DNA from: Lamellibrachia satsuma
Lineage: Eukaryota > Annelida > Polychaeta > Sabellida > Siboglinidae
DNA length: 64,000 nt
Assembly: GCA_033239005.1 (NCBI GenBank)
Contig: BSQZ01000040.1
Coordinates: 2,554,599 to 2,618,598 of the forward strand
Direction: 5' to 3'
Under the pieces are notes generated by a model. The model ran no database searches, was not told the DNA's origin, and saw only the letters and a list, made by a program, of their open reading frames with translations. Below, one piece after another: positions 25,461-37,705 of the stretch. The position numbers and the translations under genes were made by a program. Position 1 is the stretch's first letter; every line of letters starts with the position of its first letter.

Positions 25461-25622
25461 TTTTTCATCTATGTCTAACCCGCCGCTCTTCTGAGATGTT
25501 TTATTTCGTTTGACGCTGCTGGCATTTATGGCGCCGTTACTGGTTATAAACCAGCACGCCAGGCTTCACAAATGAAATATAGCGTTCACACGTCGTGGTT
25601 AAGAAATGTTGTTCTTTCAGTC

Positions 25623-25624
<2 letters not shown>

Positions 25625-25667
<43 letters not shown>

Positions 25668-27310
25668 TATCAATCCCTTAACCGTAAGTGTCGTTGGGGC
25701 ACCACCGATGACCTCGTAACCAACTGTCTCCATCTCTGCCTGTCGTCTGCCGCCCTTTGTGTCTCTGAGCAGTCCAGGCCTGTCCACTCTGTGATGTTGT
25801 CCTCCCATCTCTTCATGTGTTCTCTTCTTCTTGTGCCCCTAACGGTGCCTTGCAGGATGTTCTTCGTGAGATGTGCCCATACCATTTCAGTTTCCGTCTC
25901 TTTACCGTGGTCAGGAGATCTTCATAGGACCCGATGGTTTGTTGGATTATGTTGTGGAACTCTTCGTTGGTTACATGGTCTTTGTATGAGATGCAAAGGA
26001 TATTTCAATAGCACCTCGTTTCCACGGCTTGTACTCTTCTTTGTAGTTCGTGTGTAAGAGTCCATGTCTCGCATGCATATAGAAATATTGATATGGCAAG
26101 TGATCGCACCAGTCAGATTTTTTATCGAAGAATGATGTTTTTATCTTTCCGTATTGGTTTCAGTCTTGTCAGCGTTACTGTTGTTTGGGCAATCCTTGAA
26201 ATAATCTCAGATTTCGATCTCTCCTCTGTGACAACTGAACCCAGGTACTTGAAGTTGTTTCTAATATTTGTCCATTCACGTTGATTTTCTTGTTGATGCC
26301 ATTTATGTTGTTGATCATTAGCTTGGTTTTCTCAGCACTAATTTCCATTCCGTAGGACGCAGATGTATTGTTGAGGCGGCTCACTAGGATGACTAGCTCC
26401 TGTTCACCCCCGGCTAAGTCATCTGCAAAGCGTAAATTTTTTACTGTCCTGCCTCTGATGCTGACTGTTCCTACGTGATCTTCAAGGGCGTCAGTCATGA
26501 TCCTCTCCAAAACTTAAAATATGTTAAATAGAATAGGACTCCAATGGTGGTGCGAAACCATTCCCCCAAGTTGCCATTCACGAGGACTGCACTTGTGGCC
26601 TTGTCATAAAGATGTTCTATGACTCCAACAAGGTTGACACCAATGTTGTATTTCCTCATGGTTGTCCATAAGGCTGCATGCCATACCTTGTCAACTGCCT
26701 TCTTGAAGTCAATAAAGACATGGTAGAGATTTTGTTGGCGCTGCATGTACTTTTGACAAAGGATTCTAAGGTTGAGAATGTGCTCTGTAGCACTGTGTCC
26801 TTCTCGAAAGCCGGCCTGTTCTTCAGTGATGATGTTCTCCGCTTGTGGATTGAGCCTGTTAAGGATGACCTTCAACATGACTTTGCTTGGATGGCTGATG
26901 AGGATGACTGTTCGTTAGTTTTGACACAATTGTATGTTGTTGGAAGTGTGACGACCATTGGTTGGGTCCATGAAGTATGCCAATCTCCTGTCTGCCAGAT
27001 CTTATAGCAGATTGTTATTATGATGTTAATCACAGCTTCTCCCCAGTTTGTATTAACTCAGCTGGTATGTTGTCAACTCCAGCTGATTTCCATTTCTTCG
27101 AGGATATAACTGCAGCCTTCACTTTTTCACGAAGAATTGGTTAAGCTATCCTCTTTGGTGTTCATAGGGCAATCCAGTACCACAGCTGCTCTACTATCCA
27201 TTTTTCTTTGGCTTATTCCATGCCTTTTATAATATCTTTGTTGATTTCCCTAAATTGATCGGCTCCTTGTGGTTGATCTTCTCCTTTTTCAGTACTCTTC
27301 TTTTGTCACA
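25625..27310 (-). pseudogene. RTE-like LINE, 5'-truncated, with a triplet tail
   Basis: A minus-strand endonuclease/reverse-transcriptase LINE read in pieces. About 27120-26890 gives WKSAGVDNIPAELIQTG. At 26878-26510 the frame gives EEQAGFREGHSATEHILNLR, LYHVFIDFKKAVDKVWHAAL and EHLYDKATSAVLVNGNLGEW. At 26510-26175 it gives TVSIRGRTVKNLRFADDLAG and SAEKTKLMINN. At 25885-25670 the C-terminus shows MKRWEDNITEWTGLD. The FADD catalytic motif is intact, but the RQGC-LSP motif has decayed and frameshifts separate the pieces. The 3' end runs straight into (TGA)n, seen as TCA repeats at 25627-25667 on the plus strand, as RTE-type LINEs often do. Inactive. Confidence 0.87.
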
Positions 27311-27403
27311 CATGTCAAGCATACACCACATGATGACGAAGCTTTTCAGTCATTGTCAGCAAACAACTCGCTGACTGAGCCATCGGTGCGAGCCCTCGAG
27401 CGT

Positions 27404-27504
27404 TGTTACAGTTGTAACAACTTGTCCCAATACAGTTGTAACAACTTGCCCCAATACAATTGTAACAACTTGCCCCAATAAAATTGTAACAACTTGCCCC
27501 AATC
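27404..27504. repeat. 24-bp tandem repeat, 4 copies, each with a GTTGTAACAAC palindrome
   Basis: Units carry AGTTGTAACAACTTG followed by CCCCAATAC; the third and fourth vary at the first T-rich part. The core GTTGTAACAAC (or TTGTAACAA) is self-complementary. Confidence 0.88.
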
Positions 27505-27509
27505 ACATT

Positions 27510-28750
27510 TTTTTGCAGTTGAACGCACATGGACGATAACAATTCCTGTTTTTTCAGCTTAACGTCTTCTTGATACAACCCCTTATACCATACAGTAAGC
27601 ATGTTTCAAGCTTCATTCACGAAACCTAAAACGTGGCTGCCTGGGATGATATTATGTGGGCTTACCCAACACAGTTTTAGGAGGTTAAAAAGTAATTTTT
27701 TTCCACACCTCGTTAATTTCGTCTCCTTAACTCCCGATTTATTGAAACTTTATCTGCCGGTGGACTGCCAACCAACTGCTGTCGATGGTGCATCCATATG
27801 TGTGCCATGTTTTCGTAAAACAACCAGCCCCTGTCTCCCTTACACAGTCTGGTCGGTTTGTTTTTTTTAAATCATAAATTATACATATTATATTTTAACA
27901 CAACGACTGTCCGAATGTGTTTCATCTTGAGCGTCATCTGTTTAAGTTGACTGTATCGGGAAGAATATCATGTTTACATGGGCATGACGTAATCCCGTGA
28001 ATGCCCGACCCGATCAATTTTCTGCACCTATGTATGCATCGCCAACCAAGTATCAATAGCTGTTCTCGAAAGTACTGAATTGCGATGTTGATATTCATTA
28101 ACAGATAATGATCAGATTATACTTGAAAACTGTGGTTCGTTAAACACATATGAGGGTCAAGATGTTTGAGCAGATATAGTTTATGCTATATATCATGATT
28201 TAATTAACAATAGCAAAGATCAGACGATGTACGTTTAATTGGGGGAATACACGGCGCGACTGTTGGCGTGTTTGGATGGAATTAAACTCGTACATTATCC
28301 CAGTACGTGCAGCGTCATTGGTGCATGCATACTGTACGTTCTGTCGGAAGCTTGGAACGTTGGATCATATTTAGGCATCACTTGTGTACGTGTGTGCGCC
28401 TGCGAGCAGCCCGTGAGGGGAAGCGTGCATGTCCACGCGCACGTGTTTCTGTGAATGTGCTGAGTCATCAAATGATGCCGCGCTCGTCCCAAAGCTTGTG
28501 ACATTAACACGTCTTTTGACGTCAACACGCGATGATTTTGCGAAAAGCTATACGCGACATTGCTACGAGACATCAGGCTTAAATTAAGTAGACTACGCCA
28601 AAATGGGAAGATCGCACTTCCTACACCAGCCGGTAGTGGTAACTAATTCTGGGGTCAACGTCACTATTCATTCAAATATGATTAATATTCATTAATTCAA
28701 TCGATCGTGTCCTCATGCGAGGAAGTTTGCAGGATTGACTGAGTCACGTC
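27510..28750. other. Unique sequence, no gene recognised
   Basis: About 1.2 kb without a recognised domain or repeat. Several frames of 65-92 codons at 28239-28573 overlap on both strands of one GC-rich patch and cannot be assigned. Confidence 0.3.
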
Positions 28751-28754
28751 GTAG

Positions 28755-29015
28755 ACGGTTCTGCAGTGGCCCGTTTGGTCGAGGGATGGAGTCCACGGCA
28801 GGTTATACATTTACCCTTGTGTGGGGTCTTTTACTTCCCCTGGCATAGACGCCAGACAGAAGTGACCTATGACTTTAAGTGTCTCTTCCGAAACACACAG
28901 ACAACATGGAAAACGTTGTCTAAGTTTTCTAAGTATCGAAACAACAGCAGCTTGACCCGATTCCCCGCCCTCTCTACTGACAGTCTGATACTCTAACCGC
29001 CGAACCACTGCGCCG
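28755..29015 (-). repeat. tRNA-derived SINE-like element
   Basis: On the minus strand the element starts near 29015 with GCGGCGCAGTGGTTCGGCGG and TTAGAG, like the first 25 bases and A box of a tRNA gene. A B-box-like GGAATCGGGTC follows at about 28965. The middle segment TTTCGGAAGAGACACT and GTCTATGCCAGGG is also found at 46340-46410, which shows this is a dispersed family. The tRNA part cannot fold cleanly as a tRNA, so this is not a tRNA gene. The 3' boundary is uncertain. Confidence 0.68.
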
Positions 29016-29374
29016 CACAATAAAATCATAGATTCAGATAGACCCTACATCCCTACGAAAACAACGCTTTGTAAACAAACCCGTTATTTATATATCCCAC
29101 GTATTTACAACCTATGCATAAACTGCTGACGCGTGCCGTACAACTACTTTGACAACATAATTGTTTACTTTAGGCTAACATATTTGCAGTCAACATAGAG
29201 TTAAAATATAAAATAATTAAGCACCCGCTCGTTGGTCGATTTATCCGTAGGACCCTGAAACGTACAACGCATCTTGTTTGGCGCTTTAATATCAAGCACT
29301 AACGTGGAATTTGACATTGTGGTGGCTAATTCGCTTTGTTCGCCTGGAATAAGCATCACCCAAAAGGTAAACAT

Positions 29375-29465
29375 CCTTTCTTAATGATATTTCTTGACAT
29401 TAATGACATATCTTGATATTAATTATATTTCTTGACATTAATGACATTTCTTGCTATTAATGATG
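29375..29465. repeat. Short degenerate tandem of TTCTTGACATTAATGACAT units
   Basis: Four to five degenerate units of about 19-20 bp alternating TTGACATTAATGACAT and TTGATATTAATTATAT. Confidence 0.75.
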
Positions 29466-30425
29466 TGTCATTAACTAGGCATCCAAATTATCCAGAAATC
29501 ATACAACGTGCTGTATCTCAGACTAACAGCTCTGTAGGTTTATTATATTATATACGATTTATTCATTTGATTTTCACAGAAGACACTCGAGTAATGGAAT
29601 GAGATATCTGAAATGGCCGCACATTGTTGTGCATCTGGAACGTTTCTTTGGATGGCTGTCGTGTTAAAATATTATTAAAACATTGTTACTTATTTCGCTC
29701 ATCATACAACAGCTGGTTATCGTTGACGCGCCACTCTGTGTCGTCAGATGTATTGTACACTGCTGTTTCCGTTAATTCCTTTTATCACTCCTCCGAGCTG
29801 AGGCACACGACTCATGCGTTGTCACTTTCAGTCTAACACGACGCAGACGATGTCTGCCAGCACAACGTCAAAGGGACTCGACAACAACTCTCGTTGTCTG
29901 TCTGAATGACATTGCGTCATTCAAATCATTAGTACTTTATAACATATCGATTGGTCATAAACAATACCCATACAACACGTGTTACTATTGTGATATTTCG
30001 TATCTTACTATTTTCATAAATACACGATTTAGCGAAGAATTAAATATGCCATTTTTACGACATACCCTTTTACGACATGCATTTTTACGACATACGCTTT
30101 GCGGCAGTTGCTGAGATTCCAATAAATCTTCACATTTGAAGGTGAAATATAACGTTTTTCATTGGTTGAGTTGATATGTCAAACTTCCGTTTTATGCAAT
30201 TTCTGACGATAAAGTCCTAAAGCAATAACGATTAAAACTTGAAGTGTAACATCGTTAAGATAGATGCACTCTGAGATCGTAAAATTAACAAAAAAATTGC
30301 ATTTTATTTATACGAAGCCCAAAATATTATCCCAGATTTTACCTTAAAAATCCAATAAACCGGCCATAAATTTTCCCAGGCAAAGTAATGAATGCACATA
30401 GTGCAGGTAATGGTATTATAAAAGA
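29466..30425. other. AT-rich sequence without a recognised gene
   Basis: No domain, RNA gene or larger repeat recognised. TTTTTACGACATAC-type units recur about three times near 30050-30100. Confidence 0.35.
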
Positions 30426-30429
30426 AAAT

Positions 30430-31335
30430 GAAGCAACAATTGTGTTTTTGAGAAGAATCCTTTAAGTATTGTGGACAGATAAAAGTAGGCCCAATGAAGA
30501 TATTCTAAGACCAGCACACAATAACAGGAAGATTCTGTGCAAAATCAGGCAAAGACAAGACGAGTTTCTAAGTCACGTGATGAGAAAGAGAATGAATTAG
30601 CACTGTTCCTGCGACAGAAATAGTCGAGGGACATCTTAAGGTCGCAATCAGTGACCCCCATGGTCAGCGCCATCTCGTCCGATCACTCGGTCTCTCTCTG
30701 AGCCTCACAAGGTCTCAGCCCTTTCACAGTTTGGCCCCTTCTCTTTTAGCTCTGAGCGCAACACGTCAAGTAGCCAACGCGGCCCCTGTATCGGTTTGAT
30801 AGACAAAACTAGAACATCTCATGACATCGGGAAAGTTTGAGGGGAAAGGAAACAGAGGTCGGCAAAGAATTTAAATCCTCGATGGTCCAGCAGCCAGGTT
30901 AGGAACGAGCATCGAAGAACAAGACACATGTGATCATGGGAATTGGAGGGCCATGATCTACGCCTGCAACAGACACGGCATCTGATGTGATGAAGATGAT
31001 GAAGACGGTTAAGATGGTAAAGATAATGAAGATGAAGACGATGAAGAAGACGGTGAAGACGATGAAGAAGATAATGATGGTGATGCAGACCATTATGATG
31101 ATGGTAGTAGTGGTGTTGACGATGATGGCGATGATGAAGATAACGAAGATGATGAAGATGATGAAGACGACGAAGGCGATGAAGACGATGTAGAAGAAGA
31201 AGAAGATGATGATAAAGGTGGTTGTGCTGGCGACGATTATGATAATGATATTAAAGATGATTTAAGAAGAAGATGGTGATGATGAAGATAATGAAGATGA
31301 TGATGACGATGACGACGATGATGATGATGAAACAG
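30430..31335 (+). pseudogene. LINE 3' end interrupted by about 200 bp, followed by a long GAT/GAA microsatellite
   Basis: The plus strand at 30430-30595 reads like the C-terminal part of an endonuclease-type LINE (NRKILCKIRQRQDEFLSHVMRKR). At about 30810-30990 it resumes with KLEHLMTSGKFEGKG, ILDGPAARLG and NWRAMIYACNRHG-I-stop. The roughly 200 bp between them do not belong to the LINE. The stop codon is followed at once by degenerate GATGAA triplets for about 350 bp. Poly-Met/Lys frames there are repeat translations. The LINE is severely 5'-truncated. Confidence 0.78.
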
Positions 31336-31619
31336 TCTACAGAAGGCCGAACACTCCTGCCTAGTTTCACCTACACGATGACACACACACTGCTGCTCGT
31401 TGACCTGATGGTTGCGGCCAAATTCTGCTGCTCAATTAGTATTCTTTGCTTGGCGGAACTCTCGTTCGTAATCGACCGGTGCACGACCTCTAGCGCACGC
31501 AGTCAGGGGTTACAAAATAATAGTATAACATAAGCTGTTTGTGGAAGCTGTCAACGCTGACGTATAACAACATGTCGGGCGGTTTGATATTCCACCTCAG
31601 GACAATCTACGGAGCATAG

Positions 31620-32270
31620 CCGGATTCAGTTACAATTGTCAATTACAATAATCAGTAACAATTACAATTGTATTTGTAATTGTCACTTACAATTACGGTT
31701 ATAATTACATGTGTTAATTGCGTTTGCAATTACAATTGCCGATTACAGTTATGATTACAATTACAATTGCAATTACAGTTGCTGTTACCGTTACAGTTGT
31801 CAATTACAATTACATTTACAATTACAAGTGCACATGATCATAAAAGTTCAGTTACAATTACAAGTACAGCACAAAATCAATTACAATTACATCGCCTGCA
31901 ATATAACAAACTACAATTATGACTTTATCGCTTAGAATAATAATCTATTACAATTACAACTGTAATTACGGCGTTTCAATAAATTAATTGCAATGCTTTA
32001 AAAGGGTCAATTGAAATAGTTCATAGTTTGTGCCCAACTACATTGTTTCATAAAAGGAGGTTACGTGTGTTATTGCTGCTAGTCACTGACAGGATGTTAG
32101 GTGTATTCAAGCATTTTTGCTTGGGTTAAGTTGAAATTGTAAATTTTTACTCAATTGCATTAGTCAATTACAACTGCGTAGCTTAATTGTTGTTATAACT
32201 ACAGTTACTGAATTCTCAAAATTGTGATTGTAATTGATTACAAATTACACAATTACAAATTAACTTAACC
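31620..32270. repeat. Degenerate CAATTA-rich simple repeat
   Basis: ATTACAATTACAATTG and TGTAATTG motifs recur irregularly in both orientations for about 650 bp, densest at 31630-31900. Because CAATTG is palindromic, many local hairpins are possible. Confidence 0.8.
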
Positions 32271-32279
32271 CTGTCGACG

Positions 32280-32800
32280 GATTCAATCGACAATCGACAA
32301 AAACATAAAACCACAACTAGAGGTCGGTCTGGCTGGCACAATATTGTTTCTTGTAGCAGTCGACTGTGAAATCCCCCTGGAAGCCGAGAGACAGTATGCC
32401 GACTCCGACTGATTAGATTTCGCTACCTATTTATGTTCGTCCGGAACGAATCTTGCAGGAGTGTTAGCGACGGCGTTCATGTTTAGATATCACGCAGAAA
32501 TAGCGCTCCACTATGACACGCTGGTGCGTAGGTAGCTTTTAGTGTTGAAAACAAGCTGCGAAATAGTACACGCTGTTAAACGTCCCGTCAAAGCCGCGTG
32601 AGGTAGAGACATTGAAATGACTAATGGTCGGCATCACTTCTTTGGTGTCGTTTCGTCTGTGTTCGTTTTCGGGTATGGTACGCCGTCAATATAACCTCGC
32701 GAGGTCTATTATACTCCATATGCTCCTCCTCATGAAAGCAGTCGACCGGAGGTTTAATAGGCCGTGCGAAAGTCATGTTTGCCGAGTTAAATATCAGTAC
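32280..32800. other. Unique sequence, no gene recognised
   Basis: Nothing beyond short open frames is seen between the CAATTA-rich repeat and the 20-bp array. Confidence 0.35.
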
Positions 32801-32940
32801 ACCTTACTTGTACGTATATCACCTTACTTGTACATATATCACCTTACTTGTACGTATATCACCTTACTTGTACGTATATCACCTTACTTGTACGTATATC
32901 ACCTTACTTGTACGTATATCGACTTACTTGAACGTATATC
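32801..32940. repeat. 20-bp minisatellite, 7 copies
   Basis: Seven 20-bp units of ACCTTACTTGTACGTATATC. The second has TACATATATC and the seventh GACTTACTTGAACG. Confidence 0.95.
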
Positions 32941-32989
32941 GACTTCCAGTGACGCATGACTCGGAGCGGGTGGATTATTGTAAAACTAT

Positions 32990-33490
32990 TTACTAGTTTG
33001 CCAGCCAAGCAAACACTAGGCTACACTATAGGATCTTATTTTTGGACTTCCTTGTGACCTATATTTTGGTACAGAGGTCCAATGTTAGGCACGCACGCAC
33101 GCACACACTCTTTATTAAACGTATGGCATTCTCTATATACCTCGTAAGGCTGGCATATTTTAGTCGTCGCCAAATCGTGTATTTAAAAAAAAATTAACTT
33201 ATGGAGTCAAAACATCATGATTGTAACACTTGGATGTTAGTTTTAACCAATCGAGATGTCGTAAATACTATTAAATTCAAGTGCAATGATCCGTAAAATA
33301 GCTTTCAGTAAACCAATGAAAATCTTTGTACATTTCCTTTAAACACGCCGCCTACATCTCACACTAATCACGCGAATGAGTCTGTAGAGAAGAACCAGGC
33401 ACGCCATCTAGTGGTCTGATAATTCGACCTTTGCCGACTCCTCGCGGAGTCTGTTGACATTACATTGAGTCTGTTCCGTACACAATATTC
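32990..33490. other. Unique sequence, no gene recognised
   Basis: Contains only a short GCAC run at about 33090 and an A run at about 33186. No feature is supported. Confidence 0.35.
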
Positions 33491-33494
33491 AATT

Positions 33495-33995
33495 GTTCAT
33501 TGTTCACACGGTAGCACCACCAAAACTGTTCATTGTTCACACGGTAGCACCACCAAAACTGTTCATTGTTCACACGGTAGCACCACCAAAACTGTTCATT
33601 GTTCACACGGTAGCACCACCAAAACTGTTCATTGTTCACACGGTAGCACCACCAAAGCTGTTCATTGTTCACACGGTAGCACCACCAAAACTGTTCATTG
33701 TTCACACGGTAGCACCACCAAAACTGTTCATTGTTCACACGGTAGCACCACCAAAACTGTTCATTGTTCACACGGTAGCACCACCAAAGCTGTTCATTGT
33801 TCACACGGTAGCAAAAACCACCAAAGCTGTTCATTGTTCACACGGTAGCACCACCAAAGCTGTTCATTGTTCACACGGTAGCACCACCAAAGCTGTTCAT
33901 TGTTCACACGGTAATACCACCAAAACTGTTCATTGTTCACACGGTAGCACCACCAAAACTGTTCATTGTTCACACGGTAGCACCACCAAAACTGT
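33495..33995. repeat. 33-bp minisatellite, about 15 copies
   Basis: Each unit contains TTCATTGTTCACACGGTAGC and ACCACCAAAACTG (or AAGCTG). One unit near 33812 has four extra bases (GCAAAAACCACC), which shifts the otherwise open 11-residue repeat frame. The CysSerHisGly and ValAsnAsnGlu repeat peptides are by-products. Confidence 0.95.
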
Positions 33996-34130
33996 TAGGT
34001 GTTATTCCACGCACTATGCTTTAAACCACAACACGGTCACGTGAATATTGTTTTGATTTCTTTGTATTAAAAAGAGTGGCAGTTTTGTGCCACCAGTTAA
34101 ACATCTGTAAAAAATGGTCGCTTTACCTCT

Positions 34131-34192
34131 GACATGTATTTGAAACATCCCACAGGTAAACATCCCACAGCTAAACATCCCACAGGTAAACG
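34131..34192. repeat. 15-bp tandem triplicate
   Basis: Three to four copies of ACATCCCACAGGTAA, one with AGCTAA. Confidence 0.85.
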
Positions 34193-34330
34193 CACTCACG
34201 ACAGTATTTAACGACGTAGAATGTGTGGTAAACGAGTATATACATTAGACGGCAGCCGCAGGAAATATGCTTTATTTCGAAAGAATGCATTTACCTTAAT
34301 TCCTAAACATCGCCTTGAATGATGTAGTGG

Positions 34331-34392
34331 TGAGAGTGCTGTCTTGTTGAGAGTGCTGTCGTGTTGAGAGTGCTGTCGTGTTGAGAGTGCTG
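34331..34392. repeat. 17-bp tandem repeat, about 3.5 copies
   Basis: GTTGAGAGTGCTGTCGT units, the first with CTTGTTG. Confidence 0.88.
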
Positions 34393-34399
34393 TTGCATC

Positions 34400-35650
34400 A
34401 CAAGACGCAGGGGTTCATCTGCGACCCCACGGTCGGGCCGTCGCAGTTTTTTGTAATTCACCCCCTATCATCCTTTGTACAAACAATTGAGTTACCATTT
34501 GTAGGGCCTGGTTGTTACGTACGATTACCGGCAACGCTGTGCGAACAATTACGTACAATTGTTCGCAACGTCATGCGGTTTTTCTTCGATTGTCCGAAGT
34601 CACGTAACACAAGGGTAATGCGTCGCTAGACGTTACTATGACAGCCAGTATTGCGTCGCAATTTCGAGAGCTAGATTCCCAGAAGGTATCAATATATTGA
34701 CTGGCAGCACCAAGTACCAAGGCGTAGATGAACATTTCAGTGAAAATTTTTTAATATTGTTATTATGAGTCACTCACCAAGTTATCCCGGCCGTTCAAGG
34801 TATTTTGCTAGTTTTTTATAATCTGGACGTTAAGCTCGCGTTCCTGTTTCTAAAGCTGATATACCGTCTGACACTACTAACGAAAAACTACGCTCGTTCC
34901 ACACACTGTCTGTTGGCGGTCGACGTTTTTGCATCCACGTCTTCGTATTACGGATTAATTCGCAGCAGCTTTCCGTGTTTTTTGACGTCTCAGTTAAACA
35001 CTCGACGTGCATATGTGCAGGAATGTCTCGACGACGGAAAGAAAATCGCTGGTGATATTACATTTTGCCTGCAAAAACTACGCAGCGCGTCTTGTTCAAA
35101 GACGTCAGTAGCGAGCCCACAATTACAATTTCTCTGTGTGGCGTAAAGTGTCCAGTGATTCTGTAAAAGCTTAACCATGTCGATGTTATCACCTCGACAT
35201 CTACGCATAAGCATCGCAAACTGTTGAATATAGGGGAGCGGACGAAGTTGGTTTCTGCAAGCATATTGGGCGGACCAACATTTATTAAACATATAACCAT
35301 CAAAAATATCAGGGGCCCGCCACCCAGCCTTTCCCCGGTTATGTGGTCTAGTTTCACAGATGTGCCGACTCTTAGGGTTTATCCGCCAGTTTTACGGATT
35401 TTATTAAATTTGACGATCTTACGGGTGTTGGAAACATTCATTGCAGTTTAATACATTTTGCATGATGGGATACGGGACGCGTTTATTAAATTTCAAAATA
35501 ATGCATTTACCTTCATTCCTATAGACGACGTTTTTAATGCACTGACCTGGTTGTGTTGGTGATCACCTAGTGGCTAGGTGCATTGTTGGAGGTAACTATC
35601 ACTAAACACCAGGTACAGACCTGAACAGTTTGGAGAAACAACAAAACCAC
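34400..35650. other. Unique sequence with unassigned open frames
   Basis: A 113-codon plus frame (34805-35146) overlaps several minus frames. I recognise no domain in any of them. Composition is moderately GC-rich at 34500-35160. Confidence 0.3.
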
Positions 35651-35654
35651 GTTG

Positions 35655-35735
35655 AAAACTACCCGTGCTAAGTTAAAGTCTTATATAGCGCAGTATCCAG
35701 TCCTCGCGATTGCTCAAAGCGCTTTACACGTCACC
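35655..35735. repeat. Relic carrying TATATAGCGCAGTATCC and CTCAAAGCGCTTTACA
   Basis: The pair of motifs (TATATAGCGC, then GCTCAAAGCGCTTTACA about 30 bp later) is one I recall from interspersed elements in many animal genomes. A weaker TTTTATATAGC and TATAGCGCCTTACA pair lies at 46948-46995. No coding part is present, and the class is not certain. Confidence 0.45.
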
Positions 35736-36284
35736 ACTGTTAGACCTGATCATTCCAACGCCATCTTGACTTCTCTGGGAAGCATTCAGCCACGCGCAAC
35801 TACTGCACGAAGATAATTCGTTCACATATCCACCCGTCTCTAGCCAGTTACTCGTTTATACAGCTGAACGAACTGCGGCAACGCGGGAAGAACGAAATTG
35901 CCAATGTTTCGAAACAGCAGCAAGATCTTAGATGTGTGCCGTATCAAAGTAACTTTCGACAAGAAATCCGTTTAGTGGTTCAGCTATCAGTTTGTCTACA
36001 GAAACCACCGACATATTCAGTGTCGGCTTATCTCGAGTTGCGCATCAGCCATGTATCGTAAATGCAGAGACATAGGCCTACTCACACGATGGGCTGCACT
36101 AATCGACCATTCGCTTAATTCGGGGTCTGGTGCGATAACTTCCGGACATCTTACCTTAAATCACGTGAAAGTGTCCGGGGAGACGAGGTCGACACGGGTG
36201 ATGTTAACTGTTACGCCGATACACCGATAGCTGACGACTCTCAGATACTAACGAAGAAGCTTTTAGTTTGTAAACCTATCCACC

Positions 36285-36900
36285 TGACCTGCTGGCAAGT
36301 CACAGACTGCCAAATCGATTCAAGTCACAAGTCAGTTGCCTGCAAGTCAAGTCAAGGATCAAGTCAATTGCATCCAAGTGAAGTATCGAGTCATCTTTCT
36401 GAATTCCAAGTCAAGTCAAATCATTAGGGTTCACCGTTCGAGTCAGACAGACAGAGAGACAGGCAGACATAAGTACTTTATTTGACCCATGTGCATACAT
36501 ACCTCTCAACAATTGAGTAATTAAAAGTATAAAAATAAAAGTATATGCAAGTATTATATAACTATCAAATAAGGGTCCAGACTTCCGTTAAGGTTGAAAT
36601 ATAGCCGCTCTCACAGGAGCCACTTATGTATAATTAATTTTTTTATCCTGGCGTATACAAATAGTAGCATATCGGTAGACCGACTGACATATACAAGGCT
36701 ATATACAGTGTCCAAACTGGCTATTCATTCATATTGACAAATGTCACAATTTCGGAGTGTACACAGAGCTATTTATGTATGTAGTCACAAGTCAAGTCAA
36801 GTCACTGGCGTTCACCGTTCCAGTCACAAGTCAAGTCAAGTCACTGGCGTTCACCGTTCGAGTCACAAGTCACAAGACTTCACATCTAGTGAACTGTCAA
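36285..36900 (+). repeat. Dispersed AAGTCAAGTC-type repeat, interrupted by about 340 bp
   Basis: 36285-36445 and 36785-36895 carry degenerate CAAGTCAAGTCA and GTTCACCGTTCGAGTCA motifs. The intervening 36447-36784 is unrelated AT-rich sequence starting with a GACAGACAGAGAGACAGGC run, consistent with a later insertion. The right part holds two copies of a segment with CACTGGCGTTCACCGTTC. Confidence 0.62.
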
Positions 36901-37339
36901 TGACACACGGGTAAATTTATTAACGATATTATTTATTATGATTATGATTAACACGATACACATAAAGTGTATACCTACACGTAATATTAACGATCTAGGT
37001 TACAGTCATTATCATAGTGATAAAAATGTGTTAGTTGCAAAATGGTAATGATAGTAAACATTGCTTAAATTAAAACAAAGTTATAAAGATCATCATAGTC
37101 AAATTATGAGCATTTTATAAACACGTAATTTTGAACTTTGTCTCTTGTCATTAAACGTGACTTAGTAAATGTCATAGTTCATACAGCTGACAACTGGTTT
37201 GTGCACGCACGTTTCTAATAGGCAACACTCCCTCTGTACTCACTATCAGACAGCAGACCGGAGTGATTACTGATTACACTTCAAAAAGATCAGATGCGAA
37301 AGCATTTAATTTTTAATGCGAACTCGTCGTGGACGCCAG

Positions 37340-37500
37340 ACTTGTTGGCAAGCCACAAACTGGCAAGTGAAGTCATGTCACTCGTCAATGACTTGCATGT
37401 CATGTCAAGTCTAAAGTCAGTTACCGCTAAGTCCAAGTCAAGTCTCGAGTCATCTCTCTGAATTCCAAGTCAAGTCAAAGAGTGCGACTTGTGTCAACCT
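37340..37500 (+). repeat. Dispersed AAGTCAAGTC-type repeat, third copy
   Basis: It shares ordered landmarks with 36285-36445: TGTTGGCAAG, CACAAACTGGCAAGT, GAGTCATCTCTCTGAATTCC and AAGTCAAGTCAAA. Confidence 0.65.
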
Positions 37501-37549
37501 CTGTGATGCGAGTCAACAAGTCTACCATCCACGGCAGCCAGTGGCCGGT

Positions 37550-37705
37550 TACCATACGGGCAACTGGGGCACGTGCCCAATGGGCTCTGAGATCCCGGGG
37601 GACACCACTCGAGTACACCGGAAATACAACGAAAAATCTAGTGAAATTAATATAATATTTTTGTACAAATATCCTGAAATTCAACAGGTTCAATAGGCCT
37701 AGCCG
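37550..37705 (-). repeat. Dispersed repeat, minus-strand copy of the 22435-22530 element
   Basis: The minus strand reads GGCTAGGCCTATTGAACCTG, TTGAATTTCAGGATATTTG, about 75 bp of extra sequence, then TTGGGCACGTGCCCCAGTTG. The extra segment is absent from the copy at 22435-22530, so one copy has gained or lost about 75 bp. Confidence 0.6.

Noticed and set aside
28755..29015. tRNA gene
   Set aside because: The A-box part is good, but the stem-loops do not pair and the B box is diverged; a SINE explains the long non-tRNA body.
33460..34044. Asn-Glu-Gln-Phe-Trp-Trp and His-Cys-Ser-His-Gly repeat proteins
   Set aside because: By-product of the 33-bp minisatellite; a 4-bp insertion in one unit breaks the frame without any sign of selection.
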